Source of the DNA: Flavobacteriales bacterium
GTDB taxonomy: Bacteria > Bacteroidota > Bacteroidia > Flavobacteriales_F > PHOS-HE28
Assembly (NCBI GenBank): GCA_016703005.1
Contig: JADJCX010000004.1
Location: 1 to 30,292, forward strand
Length of the DNA: 30,292 bases
Direction: 5' to 3'
Shown here: one piece after another, positions 19,120 to 28,695 of the stretch
How the letters are laid out: each line of letters opens with the position of its first letter
How positions within the stretch are numbered: position 1 is the stretch's first letter
The notes under the pieces: model-generated
What the model saw: the letters and a program-made list of their open reading frames with translations, nothing else
Told to the model about the DNA's origin: nothing
The model's database searches: none
Position numbers and translations under genes: made by a program

Positions 19120-20611
19120 ATGAGGAATACACGATTGATCGGGCGCATCGTAGAAGTGTGGGGCTTGGGCATCATTGCGATCTCGTTGATGGGCGTGTTC
19201 TGCGGCTGTTCCGGCAAGAACGGGAAGCGCGTTTTGTCACGCTGCAGGACAGCACGTTCATGGTCAACGGTCGGCCGTTCTTCCCGATGGCCATCAACTA
19301 CATCGCTGCCGTGCGGGCCATTGGCGATAGTCTATGGATCGGACCGAGTGTCAACTACGCAACCTTCGACCCGAACGCTTCTTCCCATGCGCGCCAGTTG
19401 GCGTTGCTGCACGCCGATATGGAGCTGATCAGGAGATGGGATTCAATACGGTACGCATTGTCGGCTTTTCTGAGCAAGCGTTCGAGCGCGATAGTTTGTT
19501 TCTCGCTGCGCGCAATATCGTCGGTAGTGATACGCTATCGGTCAATGGGAAAACCCGGATCGTGCGATCGCTATCTCGATGCCGTTAGCGAAATGCTCGA
19601 TGCCGTTCGAGCGGCTGGGTTGCGCGCGATCCTCCTCACCCAGGTGAGGGCGTACCGCACGATCGATGATGACCACTTCGCGCGTATCGCCGATCGTTTC
19701 GTCAACGACACCGTGATCCTGGCCTACGACCTCTTCAACGAACCCTTGTACTTCGATCGACCGGAGCGACCGAAGCACGAGGCGCGCACGATCCTGGAGC
19801 ATTGGCGGGAACTGGTCGATGCGCATGCGCCCAACCAGTTGTACACGCTTGGCCTAACCGGGATCGCGAAACATTTGAGTTCGACCCGAACATGCTCTTG
19901 GTGGACTTCATCAGTTATCACCCGTACGAGTATGAGCCGGACCAGGTGCGCAACGAGTTGCGGTGGTACCACAACACTATTGAGGTGCCATGGATCGTCG
20001 GCGAAACGGCGATCCCGGCGGACAACGATTCGGTGCCGTACGCTGAGCAACGCGCGTTCGCGGAAAAGACCTTGTTACAGAGCCGTGCGTGCGGCGCCAT
20101 CGGTTATTCGTGGTGGCAGTATCAAGATGTGAAGTGGGGCCGGTTCCACGCCGACTACATGGGGGTGCTCAACCGCGATAGCGTTACACGCACCGCTAGT
20201 GGGGCCCTGGTGAATGGTACTGTGAAGCCAGTGGCTGAAGCGGTCAGAAGTTCGACCCATGGGCCGATCCAGGGTGAGTGTGTCTGCTTGCCCAATTATC
20301 TGAACTACTCCAACTGGGCAGGTCAGCAAGATCACCGGACGATTGATCGATACGGACGGCAAGCCGATCGCCGAAGGGACGATCGTCGCGTGGACTGAAG
20401 ATTGGGACGCCAGCTACCACACCACTTCAACCGCGGACGGCCGATTCGAACTATACGCGCCGGTCTTTTTATACCACTGGATGGCCAGTGCAACACGTCA
20501 CAACATGGAGCGCGGCGATTGCCCGCCACCAGCCTTCAGGCGTGGTGCCGATGGCATACCGGCGTTCGGGTGGGCGATATCGTACTGGAACGTTTGGGCT
20601 TCGCTGAGTGA
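19120..20611 (+). CDS. GH-A clan (GH5-like) glycoside hydrolase lipoprotein with C-terminal regulatory-like domain, frameshifted
   Basis: The ATG at 19120 opens a hydrophobic leader ending SLMGVFCGCSGK, a possible lipobox. After a frame change near 19215 the catalytic barrel begins: DSTFMVNGRPFFPMAINYIA, EMGFNTVRIVGFSEQAF and DAVRAAGLRAILLTQ. AYDLFNEP near 19730 provides the acid/base Glu of the GH-A pattern. Another frame carries FISYHPYEYEPDQ and WIVGETAIPADN near 19990-20020, the likely nucleophile Glu, then GYSWWQYQDVKWG. A third piece, ITGRLIDTDGKPIAEGTIVA to ADGRFELYAP, is a carboxypeptidase-regulatory-like beta domain. The protein ends GDIVLERLGFAE at 20609-20611. The corrected product is about 495 residues, probably anchored to an outer or inner membrane. 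It would cleave a beta-linked glycan; specificity is unknown. Frame changes lie near 19215, 19430, 19560, 19860 and 20265. Confidence 0.72.
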
Positions 20612-20619
20612 TCCACCGC

Positions 20620-22679
20620 CTATGCTGCTCGATCCGGAACAGGCACTCGGGCATAACGCTGTCGGCCCGTGCGACAAGTCGCAATGAAACCGTGTCAAGG
20701 GCGAGGAATTTCTTGTTGTCGGCCAGCAGTGCTACGCGGCCATCGGGCTGCTCCACCAGCTGGAACACACCCATGTCGCCGAGGCGATCGGTGGTGGAGC
20801 TCACCGATCCATCGTGGAGCAGATCGGCGCAGAGGAACCGATCGGTGTGCGCCACGAAAGCATATTCACGATCCAGACAAAGCGCAGGCGCAGAAGTGTT
20901 TCCCAAGCCCCTGCGGCATTGCGGTCAGCGGAACGCGATCCCCGTTGGGTGGGATCGATACACACGTATTTACTGTTCGACGCAACAAGGCTCATGGTGT
21001 CCGCCGCCGGGATCGCTCGATGGAGGTTGTTCGCGACTCGGATGTCCTTCGAGGAGGTCCCGGTGAAGTGGCACCAATCGTTCAGCGTGTGCTGGTCCAG
21101 ACTTTCCCAAAAAGCTTCGTAGTTGCCCGGATACTTGCTTGTGTAAGCGTTCACCGTAGCGATCCCGAGTTGCTGTGCCGCCAGCATGGCCGACAGGTGG
21201 ATCCCGACACTGCGCAAGTAGTCCTCTTCACCGGTCATCATGCCCCGGGCCGGTGTGTAGGCAATGGCCTGTGCCGAGCTGTCCACTGCAATTGCATATC
21301 CAGCACAACACGGTCCACCAGCTTGCGCGCGTCGTGTTTGTCGTAGCGCTTCAACTCGCGCACATCGATCTTGTTGTCGACCACCACGGCAAGTGGAAGA
21401 CAGAAAGCCAGCGCAAGCTGTACCCATGTTCGTGTGGGTGATCGCTGCGAACACCATCACCATGATCGCTGCGAAAGTACATGGCCTGCACGTTCATGAT
21501 GCGGTCCATGGAACGCATGGAACCGAAGCCCGGCAGGTGATGGATCAGCCGGTACGGTGTGAAGTCGCCGAATCGCAGGCAGAAAACGGTGCTCAGTAAA
21601 AACGCGATACCGAGCATGGCCATGGACTTCCTCAAACGAGCATCCGCACCGGACTTCCACAGGACCAATGGCAGCAGCAGGATGCCGAGCCAGGAAGCGC
21701 GCCCATGAAGTGGAAGTGGCTCCACCAGGTATGGAATCCTTCGACGGAATGCTGCGACAGACTGCGCCACGACAGCGCGGCGGGGTGAGTGAAGAAGTAC
21801 GACCACAAGCGCGGGATCGTGTTCTCGACTTCCGCGAACTCGCGAAGGCCAATGGCATTACCCGCGGCCACGTACGGCTGCATCAAGGGCCACATTAGCA
21901 ATGCCACGACGATCAATACCGCGCCGCCCTTCGCCAGTCGGCGCCAATGCCCGGGTTGAAAACCGCGCAGTTGCCGGAAGTTCACAACCCCATATCCGAT
22001 CGCCCAGGAAGGCCAGTGCATAACAAAGCAGGAAGCCGAGATAAATGCCGCAATAGAATTGGTACACCACCGCGAGCGCCATTAAGAGCATGTGCTTGGC
22101 ACGCCCGGAACCGAGCCATTGCCAGCACCACCAGAACGCCATCGGTACCATGAATTTCCGGGAAGACCTGGGCGTGTTCCAAGTGGCCGATCGTGTAGAT
22201 GCCGAATGCGAAAACGAAAGCGCCGCATGCTGCCAAGGTGGAGCGCTTGGACCAGAGGAACAGTGCGATGAAACAGCAGATGTAGTTGAGCGAGAACAGC
22301 GCCAGGATCCACAGTTGGTAGGCCGACTCACGGCTGTAGCCAAGGTTCCGGAAGAGCGAATACATGGGCGCCGTACCCAGCAGGTTGTCGCTCAGCGCAA
22401 CGACGTTCTTGTAGGGATACATGAACGGCGCATACCAGTAGTTGTCACCCTTTCCCATCGCGTACTGGTGGAAGTGCTCAAGGATGTAGTTGTTGAACCG
22501 CGAGTCGCCGAGATCGCCCGGCACGACGCCCGCTCAGGCCCCAGAATGGCCAGTGGGAAGGACCATATGCCGTATGCAAAAAGCACCACCGGCACGATGA
22601 CCGCCAACGCGGCACGAAGGACGCGCGGAAGGCCACGTGCCGCGACAGTCGGCTGATCGAGGTTCTGAGGGTGCATCAT
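20620..22679 (-). CDS. GT-C-like membrane protein fused to fascin-like beta-trefoil, heavily frameshifted
   Basis: Read from the ATG at 22679 (MMHPQNLDQPTVAARG), a first helix VIVPVVLFAYGIWSFPLA leads to PGDLGDSRFNNYILEHFHQY. This acidic loop is like that of the minus gene at 13905-16247. MYPYKNVVALSDNLLGTAPM, many helices, and FGDFTPYRLIHHLPGFGSMR near 21540 follow. Downstream of about 21050 the sequence changes character. LVASNSKYVCIDP, AGAWET, FLCADLLHDGS, GRVALLADNKKFLALD and RLVARADS repeat the fascin/actin-crosslinking-like trefoil pattern of short beta strands with [KR]-[YF]-[VL]-x-[AI]. The corrected length is about 680 residues. At least six frame changes are present. The stop is uncertain: TAG at 20620-20622 in one frame, otherwise 20469. 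Its start overlaps the stop of the gene upstream (ATGA). A membrane glycosyltransferase with a sugar-binding tail is my inference. Confidence 0.6.
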
Positions 22680-24139
22680 TCGCCTGAATGTCCGTTCGGC
22701 GATCGTTTCAGCAGCACCGTTCCGCTTTCGGGGAACCGTGCAAGCACGGTGAAGCCATCGTCGGAGCGTTCTTCCTCATCTCCTTGGAACACGTAGCGGT
22801 ACGTGTCGTGTTGCGCAATGCCGTTCCGATCAATTGGGGCGAGCCAGTGCAACTTCCACACGTCGCGATAATAGCTCATGGCCGGCTCGAAGAGCCAATT
22901 GTTGCCGATATGGACGTGATCGTTCGAGACCTGAGCGGCGTTGTGGTCGGCCTCCATGGAGGCCATGGCATCCTTTGTCCGTACTTCATGCATCCACTCC
23001 GCTCTCGTACGGCCCGAAGTGCCGCAGGAAAGTCGGAACACACCAGAGCAGCACGCCGACCGCGATCGCCTGCGAAGCCGTTCGGTAGCCAACGTTGCAC
23101 AGGAACTGCAAGAGCAATGGAACCAACAACAACATCAAGGGCAGAAGGAACAATGCGTAGCGGGCTTTCAGGTGATCAACGCCAAAGAGCAGATGCTCGA
23201 TCGAGGCACCCATGCAGGTTGCCAAGAAGGTGATCAACACCGTAGCGAGCAGCACGCTGTCCGTCTCAAGACCCGCAGACCCGCTTTTGCGCTCCCGGGC
23301 CAGGATGATGATCGGCGCCAGGGCCAGCAGCGTGATCAGTACTTGACCTGTCACCAGCGGAAACCGGGACATCGGGATACCGGGCAACGCGCTACGCACC
23401 CACGTGCCCACCGTGCTGCCATAGAACGAGCTGGTGCCATGGAACGTCAACATGTTCGCTTGCATGAGCTGTTGTACCGGATCCACAAAACCACGAACGA
23501 CAAGCCGACCAGAAAGACGTTCAAGAGATCGAGCTGACGCACGCCCGCGATCGTTTTCCTTGGATGGTCGTCATGGGTCGAACGGGCGATGTAGTATGCG
23601 ATGAGACCTGCGATGTGGGCGGTGAGCAGTGTGAAGTTGCTCAACGATGCCAGCACCGACGCCGCATGAAAGAGCACAAGGTGACGTCTTCCATGCGTCC
23701 TGATGCTCTGCGCGAGATGGAACTGTGCCATCAAAAAGGGCGAACGAAGGCCATAGCCCCGTGCCAACGTGAAGAACTCCATGAGGTGGACATTGGTGCA
23801 CAACAACACGAAGCCGCCCACTGCGAAAGGCCAGACAAGCGGCGCAAGAGCAAGGCCGCGTAGGCCAGATACAGGCAAAGCGCCAAGAGGTTGGGCGTGC
23901 GTAAGCCAGCTCGGAGTTGCCGAACAGTTGCTCGGCGTTTCATCGAGGGTATTCAGTAAGTGGTTGTTGCTGAACGCTTCCTTGTGCGTAAGGATAGCGC
24001 CGAGCGGCTGATGCACATAATGCAGGTACGAGTAGCTCTCGTCCGGCGTGAACGAGGCGTTGTCCGCCCGGTGAACAGCAAGTGCGAGCGTCCACGCCCA
24101 ACAACAGCATCGCCCGGTGGAGAACCGCCACCTTTCCAT
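22676..24139 (-). CDS. GT-C-like polytopic glycosyltransferase candidate, frameshifted
   Basis: The start is ATG 24139 (MERWRFST) or, in another frame, ATG 24131 (MAVLHRAMLLLG). The reading continues ADNASFTPDESYSYLHYVHQ, with the acidic PDE loop after helix 1. EAFSNNHLLNTLD, VHLMEFFTLARGYGLRSPFL and LLTAHIAGLIAYYIAR follow. After a frame change near 23470 come SSFYGSTVGTWVRSALPGIP and several more helices. Another near 23000 gives a soluble tail, ADHNAAQVSNDHVHIGNNWL to VLLKRSPNGHSGE, with a stop at 22676-22678. The corrected length is about 485 residues. It is the nearest relative in the window of the gene at 8888 (NHxLNT, EFF-x-L-x-RGYGL). It probably uses a lipid-linked sugar on the periplasmic side. 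It is coupled by a 4-base overlap to the next minus-strand gene. Confidence 0.66.
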
Positions 24140-24179
24140 TAAGCCCGCACCGCTGGCTTCCACCACGTTCGACCGAACG

Positions 24180-24898
24180 CTACACGAGGGTGATGTTGTC
24201 CGTCGCGATCAGCGGTAGTCCGCGCAAACGCAGATACACCTGCACGGTGGCAACAACGTCCTTCTTACAGTACTCGGCAATACGGTCCAGGTCTTTGTCC
24301 TCGTAATAGACACGAGCAACATCGCTGCCTTTGATGTCGCCCTTGGGAGAGGGTATGCCGAGGACGTGCGTGAGGAGTTCAATGATGTGTAGTGCTTGCG
24401 GTCGCCGAACTTCCAAAGCTCCAACGTGTCTTCGTGCTGCACTTCCCACGGCTTCTTCCCGGCAATGTCCAATTGCAAGGGGAGGGGGATGCCATGGATG
24501 ACACAGCGCCGCGCGATGTACGGGAAGTCGAACTCTTTGCCGTTGTGCCCGCAAAGCTTGTGGTCCGCTGTGTGGAAGCGTTCGTTCAGTAGGGTCACGA
24601 ACTCCGTGAGCACCGCCTGCTCATCATCCCCGTGTATGGTTTTCACACGGAGTTTGCGATCGTCTTGCTGGCGGTGAGGAAGCCCACGCCGATGCAAATG
24701 ATCTTTCCGAACTCGCTCAGGATACCGCCCTTGTCGCGGTGCATCTCGGCGTCCGTTTTGCCATCGCGTTCGCGCTCGTGCCGCGTTTTATCACCGAACA
24801 GCACTTGGGTGCGCGTATCCATGTCGGCCCAGTTGTAGGTCTGCGGAACCGTCTCGATATCGAGGAAAAGGACTTTCGCTGGGATCGGTGCGCGCCAT
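24180..24898 (-). CDS. Predicted 3'-5' exonuclease, DNA polymerase B exonuclease-like (DEDDy)
   Basis: On the minus strand KVLFLDIETVPQTYNWADMD begins at about 24880 and holds the first DEDD acids (D-I-E). DKGGILSEFGKIICIGVGFL follows. After a frame change near 24650 the reading is VKTIHGDDEQAVLTEFVTLL and LCGHNGKEFDFPYIARRCVI, the ExoII motif. After another near 24400 it is HVLGIPSPKGDIKGSDVARV and IAEYCKKDVVATVQVYLRL, the Y-x3-D ExoIII motif. It ends at 24180. The length of about 238 residues matches the stand-alone PolB-exonuclease-like family (DNA_pol_B_exo2). The start is uncertain: ATG 24898 needs one more base change to join the first motif; ATG 24960 is an alternative. It should degrade DNA 3'-5' with two metal ions. 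It lies downstream of asd on the same strand. Confidence 0.85.
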
Positions 24899-25021
24899 CA
24901 ACGAGCAGGGTTTGGGTCCGGTTCAACCATCGGTGGAGGTCCCGGTCGTTTCCCGGCCATGGTTTGCGTTGTGGTGAAAGTAGGACCCTTAGCGATCGCG
25001 AACGTCCGATCGAAGCCACCT

Positions 25022-26004
25022 GACCCGCACGTCTCTTCAAGAGGCCGTTCGCCACCAACAACTCGGCGATCGCACTGCATTCGTGGCCGCGCCCCTTCCG
25101 CAGGTTGTCCGCGACGATGCATATTGAGCGTGCACGGCTGCGACTCGTCGCGACGAAGGCGGCCAACGAAAACCTCATCGCGACCGTTGGCGATCAGCGG
25201 CATTGGGTATTCGTCCTTGGCGGGGTCATCGAGGTGTGATACCCGACGCTTCGTTCAGCAGTTGGCGCACAACGTCGATGTCGAACTCCTTGCTGAACTC
25301 CACGTTCACACTTTCGCTGTGGCCGCCGGTAACCGGCACCCGCACGGCCGTAGCGGTAACGCGTATAACAGGATGGGATCTTCTTCGTCTCGTGCACCAG
25401 CTTCATCTCCTCCTTCGTGTAACCATTGTCGGTGAAAACATCGCAGCGCGGCAACACATTCCGTCGATGGTGAACGGATACGCACGTTCGCCCTCCTTGC
25501 CGTTGCGCTCGTTCTCCATCTGCTGCGGCCTTCATGCCCGTCTCGTGACGCTCTGGTAAGTGCTCACCACCACGCGTTGCACACCGTAGGCCTTGTGCGG
25601 GGTGCCAGTGCCAACACCATCTGGATCGTGCTGCAGTTCGGGTTCGCGATGATCTTGTCATCGGCCGTCAGCAAGTGTCCGTTGATCTCGGTACCACCAG
25701 CTTTTTGTCGGCATGCATGCCATGCGCTACTGCTGTCGATGACTGTCGCACCCACTTCGGCGAAGCGTGGCGCCCATTCCAGCGATGTGCTTCCACCGGC
25801 GGAGAAAAGCGAGGTCCGGCGCCGCCGCTATCGCTTGGGCCATGGTCACCACCTTGTGGTCTTTTCCGCGGAAGCGCACGGTCATGCCTTCGCTTTTGTC
25901 GCTGGCCACCGGCAGCAACTCGCCCACCGGGAAGTTGCGCTCTTCGAGCACTTTCAACATCACACCGCCCACCAACCGGTGGCACCGACTACAGCGACTT
26001 TCAT
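25022..26004 (-). CDS. asd: Aspartate-semialdehyde dehydrogenase, frameshifted
   Basis: The ATG at 26004 opens MKVAVVGATG, which after a lost base continues LVGGVMLKVLEERNFPVGEL, the NADP-binding GxxGxxG fold. GATVIDSSSAWH and EINGHLLTADDKIIANPNCS follow; the Cys of NPNCST is the catalytic thiol that binds the acyl group. Later pieces are TDNGYTKEEMKLVHETKKI, PVTGGHSESVNVEFSKEFDI (with the catalytic His) and MPLIANGRDEVFVGRLRRDE. The end near 25022 (AELLVANGLLKRRAG) is estimated from the usual length of about 330 residues, because no clean stop is read. It reduces aspartyl phosphate to aspartate semialdehyde for lysine/diaminopimelate, threonine and methionine synthesis. Frame changes lie near 25990, 25790, 25730, 25610, 25550, 25470, 25375, 25330, 25230 and 25130. 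An essential gene this broken argues for sequencing errors. Confidence 0.9.
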
Positions 26005-26029
26005 GCGATCAGCCATCGATCAAGGCGGC

Positions 26030-26037
26030 CGAAACTA
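26030..26037 (-). promoter_or_regulatory. Possible -7 box for asd
   Basis: On the minus strand this reads TAGTTTCG, a one-mismatch fit to TAnnTTTG, 25 bases before the asd ATG. A TTG lies 15 bases further upstream, slightly closer than usual. The 60-base divergent gap also holds TACCTTGT on the plus strand (26039-26046), which could serve the opposite gene. Confidence 0.3.
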
Positions 26038-26064
26038 CTACCTTGTCCGCTCCAAGATCCGCCG

Positions 26065-28655
26065 ATGTCGCGCTTGTATCCGACCTTCCTCATAGTGATG
26101 AGTATTGTCTTCCCAACGGTGCGGCACGCCCAATTCACGGACGACTTCAATGACAACAACTTCACGACCGGGGTGATTTGGACAGGCATGCTGTGCTGTT
26201 CACCGCTGCAACCGGTGCGTTGCAAAGCCAAAGCCCTGGCGCGGCCAACCATTACCTGAGCACCCCGAGCGCATTGGCCAACAGCGCGCAATGGGAATTG
26301 TACGCGAACCTGAAGTTCGCCACGAGCGGCGCCAACTGCGGACATCTATCTCACGAGCGGTGCATCGGATTTGCCAGTGGGTGAATGGCTGCACTTCGTT
26401 CGTTGGCGGAACCAGGACCGACTGGAGCTTTTCAGGGCGATGCCGGTGTTGCCGTGTCGTTGATCACCAGCCTGATGGCATCGTGAACAGCAGCACCGAC
26501 AACCCCTTCAACATCCGTGTAACACGTGATGCGGGTAACAACTGGACATTGATGTATGATGACGGCGTACTTGGCAGCTTGGCCACTGCCGGTACCGCAC
26601 CTGATGCCACCTACATTTCATCGACGCACTTCGGTGTGCGGATAGAACAGAGCACCGCTGCGAGCGCAGTGAACAACCACTTTCGATGACTTCAGCGTGG
26701 GTGCTATTCCAGTGGACCTGACGCCACCCGCGGTCATCAGCGTGGCCGCCACTTCCGCTACCAATGTGGATGTTCAGTATGTCGAGGCCTCATTCCACCT
26801 TCATCGGTACGTACGATATCACCCATTCATTGGTGTGAGCGCCCAGGTGCAGGATGGCTTCGATCCGGCGCTCGTTCATGTAACATCGGCGATCGCGCTC
26901 TACGAACGGTAGTACGTATACCCTGAGTGCCCAGCGCAGCTGCAGGATGCCGCTGGCAATGCTGCGCCATTGGCCAACATCAATTTCACCCATGTGGTTC
27001 CCGCCGTCGCCGGCCCGCGCGATGTGGCGAATAACGAGATCACGGCCGACCCTCTCTCCTGTAGTCGGCTTGCCCGATGCGGAGTACGTGGAATCCTCCA
27101 ACACAACGACGGCCAGTTCGTTCGACTTGTCCGGCTGGACCTTTTCCGGCAGCACCACGGGCACGTTGCCCGCATTCATCCTTACGCCCGGCATGTATGC
27201 TATTGTTGTTGACGATGCCAACACGGCGCTCTTCACCGGCGTGGCGAACGTGATCAGCGTCACCAGTTTTCCGTCCATGAACAACGATGGCGATCCGCTG
27301 TCGCTGAAGGATGCAGGAGGAGTGGTGATCGACGCGGTTACCTATGATCTGAGCTGGTACAACGATGCCGCCAAGGAAGACGGCGGTTGGAGCCTCGAAC
27401 AAAAGAACTGCACCGCTCCATGCAGTGGTGCCAGCAACTGGACCGCCAGCACCGATCCGCAAGGCGGAACGCCCGGCGAAGTGAACAGCGTGCTGGACAT
27501 CACCCCGGATACGCAGGGCCCCGGCGTTGGTGAGCGTGTTGGTGAACTCGGCTATGGAGGTCGCGCTCGTGTTCAGCGAAGAGCTGGATGCGGTTTCGAC
27601 GCTATCGGCCAACTATGTTCTTGACCCGGCGATCGGTCACCAATGTCGCCAACGGCCTCCCCGTGACTTCTGTTGTGTTGACACTGGGGACTCCGCGCCA
27701 TCGGGCAGCAGTACGTGGTCACCGTGTCGGGTGTTTCTGATTGTCCCGGCAACGGCTTGATCGGTGCGCAGAACACGGGGTCGTCCGCGCTTCCGGAGCC
27801 AGCGGAACCCGGCGACGCGTGATCAACGAAGTGCTGTACGACCCGCGTGTTGGCGGCTACGACTTCGTTGAGTTGGACATGCATCGAACAAGACGCTTCA
27901 GCCTTGCTGACTTTGCTCTTGCTACCGAGTTCATCGGCTTGATGCGTGAACATCACCGACATACCGACCAGAGCATCCTGCTTCTCCCAAGGCCAGTACC
28001 CAGCGATCACCGAGAGCGCCTCGAACATCGAAGCCGAATACCCGCTTGGCCATGCCGATCGCTACTTCCAAGCCGACATGCCCAGCTGCAATCAATGGCG
28101 AAGGCACCGTTGTGTTGATGGATGTGGACGGCGACACGCTCGACTTGTTCCGGTGCACCGATGACCTGCACTTCGAGCTCTAGAACGAAACGGGAAGGCG
28201 TGAGCTTGGAACGGAACAACCCCGCACGCCCTAGCAGCGACAACAACACGAACTGGCACAGTGCGGCCGAGGCTGCTGGGTTGGGCACTCCCGGCTACCA
28301 GAACTCGCAATACGGTCCCACCAGTGAACCAAGCGGCGAACTCACCGTCGACCGCGCGATCTTCTCGCCGGACAACGATGGCTTCGAGGACGTGCTCACC
28401 GTGAACTATCGCTTGGATGAGCCCGGGTTTCTACCGGGAACACGCATCAACATCTACCAAGGCTGCCGCGAAACCAGAAGCTGATGCAGAACGAACTGCT
28501 CGGTGTCAGTGGCAGCATCAGCTGGGATGGCATCTCCGACGAGAACGAGAAGGCCCGTATCAAGGCCGTACATCGTTGTCTTCGAGGTCTTCGACCTGAG
28601 CGGCAACACGGAGACGTTCCGTAAGACGGTGGTGCTGGCGCATAAGCTGGAGTGA
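26065..28655 (+). CDS. Secreted lamin-tail/SbsA-Ig surface protein with FlgD/CHU_C-like C-terminus, frameshifted
   Basis: The ATG at 26065 opens a signal peptide (MSRLYPTFLIVMSIVFPTVR). Then come FTDDFNDNNFTTGVIWTG and a LamG-like N-terminal region. From about 26710 an SbsA-type Ig-like domain reads DLTPPAVISVAATSATNVDV. A lamin-tail domain at about 27030-27470 includes GLPDAEYVE and LSGWTFSGSTTGTLPAFIL. A second Ig-like domain (SVLVNSAMEVALVFSEELDA) and a second lamin-tail domain (VINEVLYDPRVGGYDFVEL) run to about 28290. The end, AIFSPDNDGFEDVLTVNYRL to SWDGISDENEKARI, is a FlgD/CHU_C-like segment stopping at 28653-28655. The corrected length is about 860 residues. Such proteins are exported, usually by T9SS, and sit at the cell surface; the ligand is unknown. 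More than ten frame changes occur. It is transcribed divergently from asd. Confidence 0.82.
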
Positions 28656-28680
28656 GCCGACAGGATCGAAGGGGTTGATG

Positions 28681-28688
28681 GATCTTTG
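28681..28688 (+). promoter_or_regulatory. Possible -7 box for uvrC
   Basis: GATCTTTG ends 7 bases before the GTG at 28696 and matches TAnnTTTG except for the first base. The 40-base gap after the lamin-tail gene otherwise holds nothing recognisable; no -33 box was found. Confidence 0.2.
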
Positions 28689-28695
28689 ACGCGTC

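Noticed and set aside
20469..20619. Extension of the minus-strand fascin-like gene to 20469
   Set aside because: The extra residues lose the trefoil pattern and overlap the end of the GH-A lipoprotein gene, which reads cleanly to its stop at 20611; a lost frame with the TAG at 20620-20622 is more likely.
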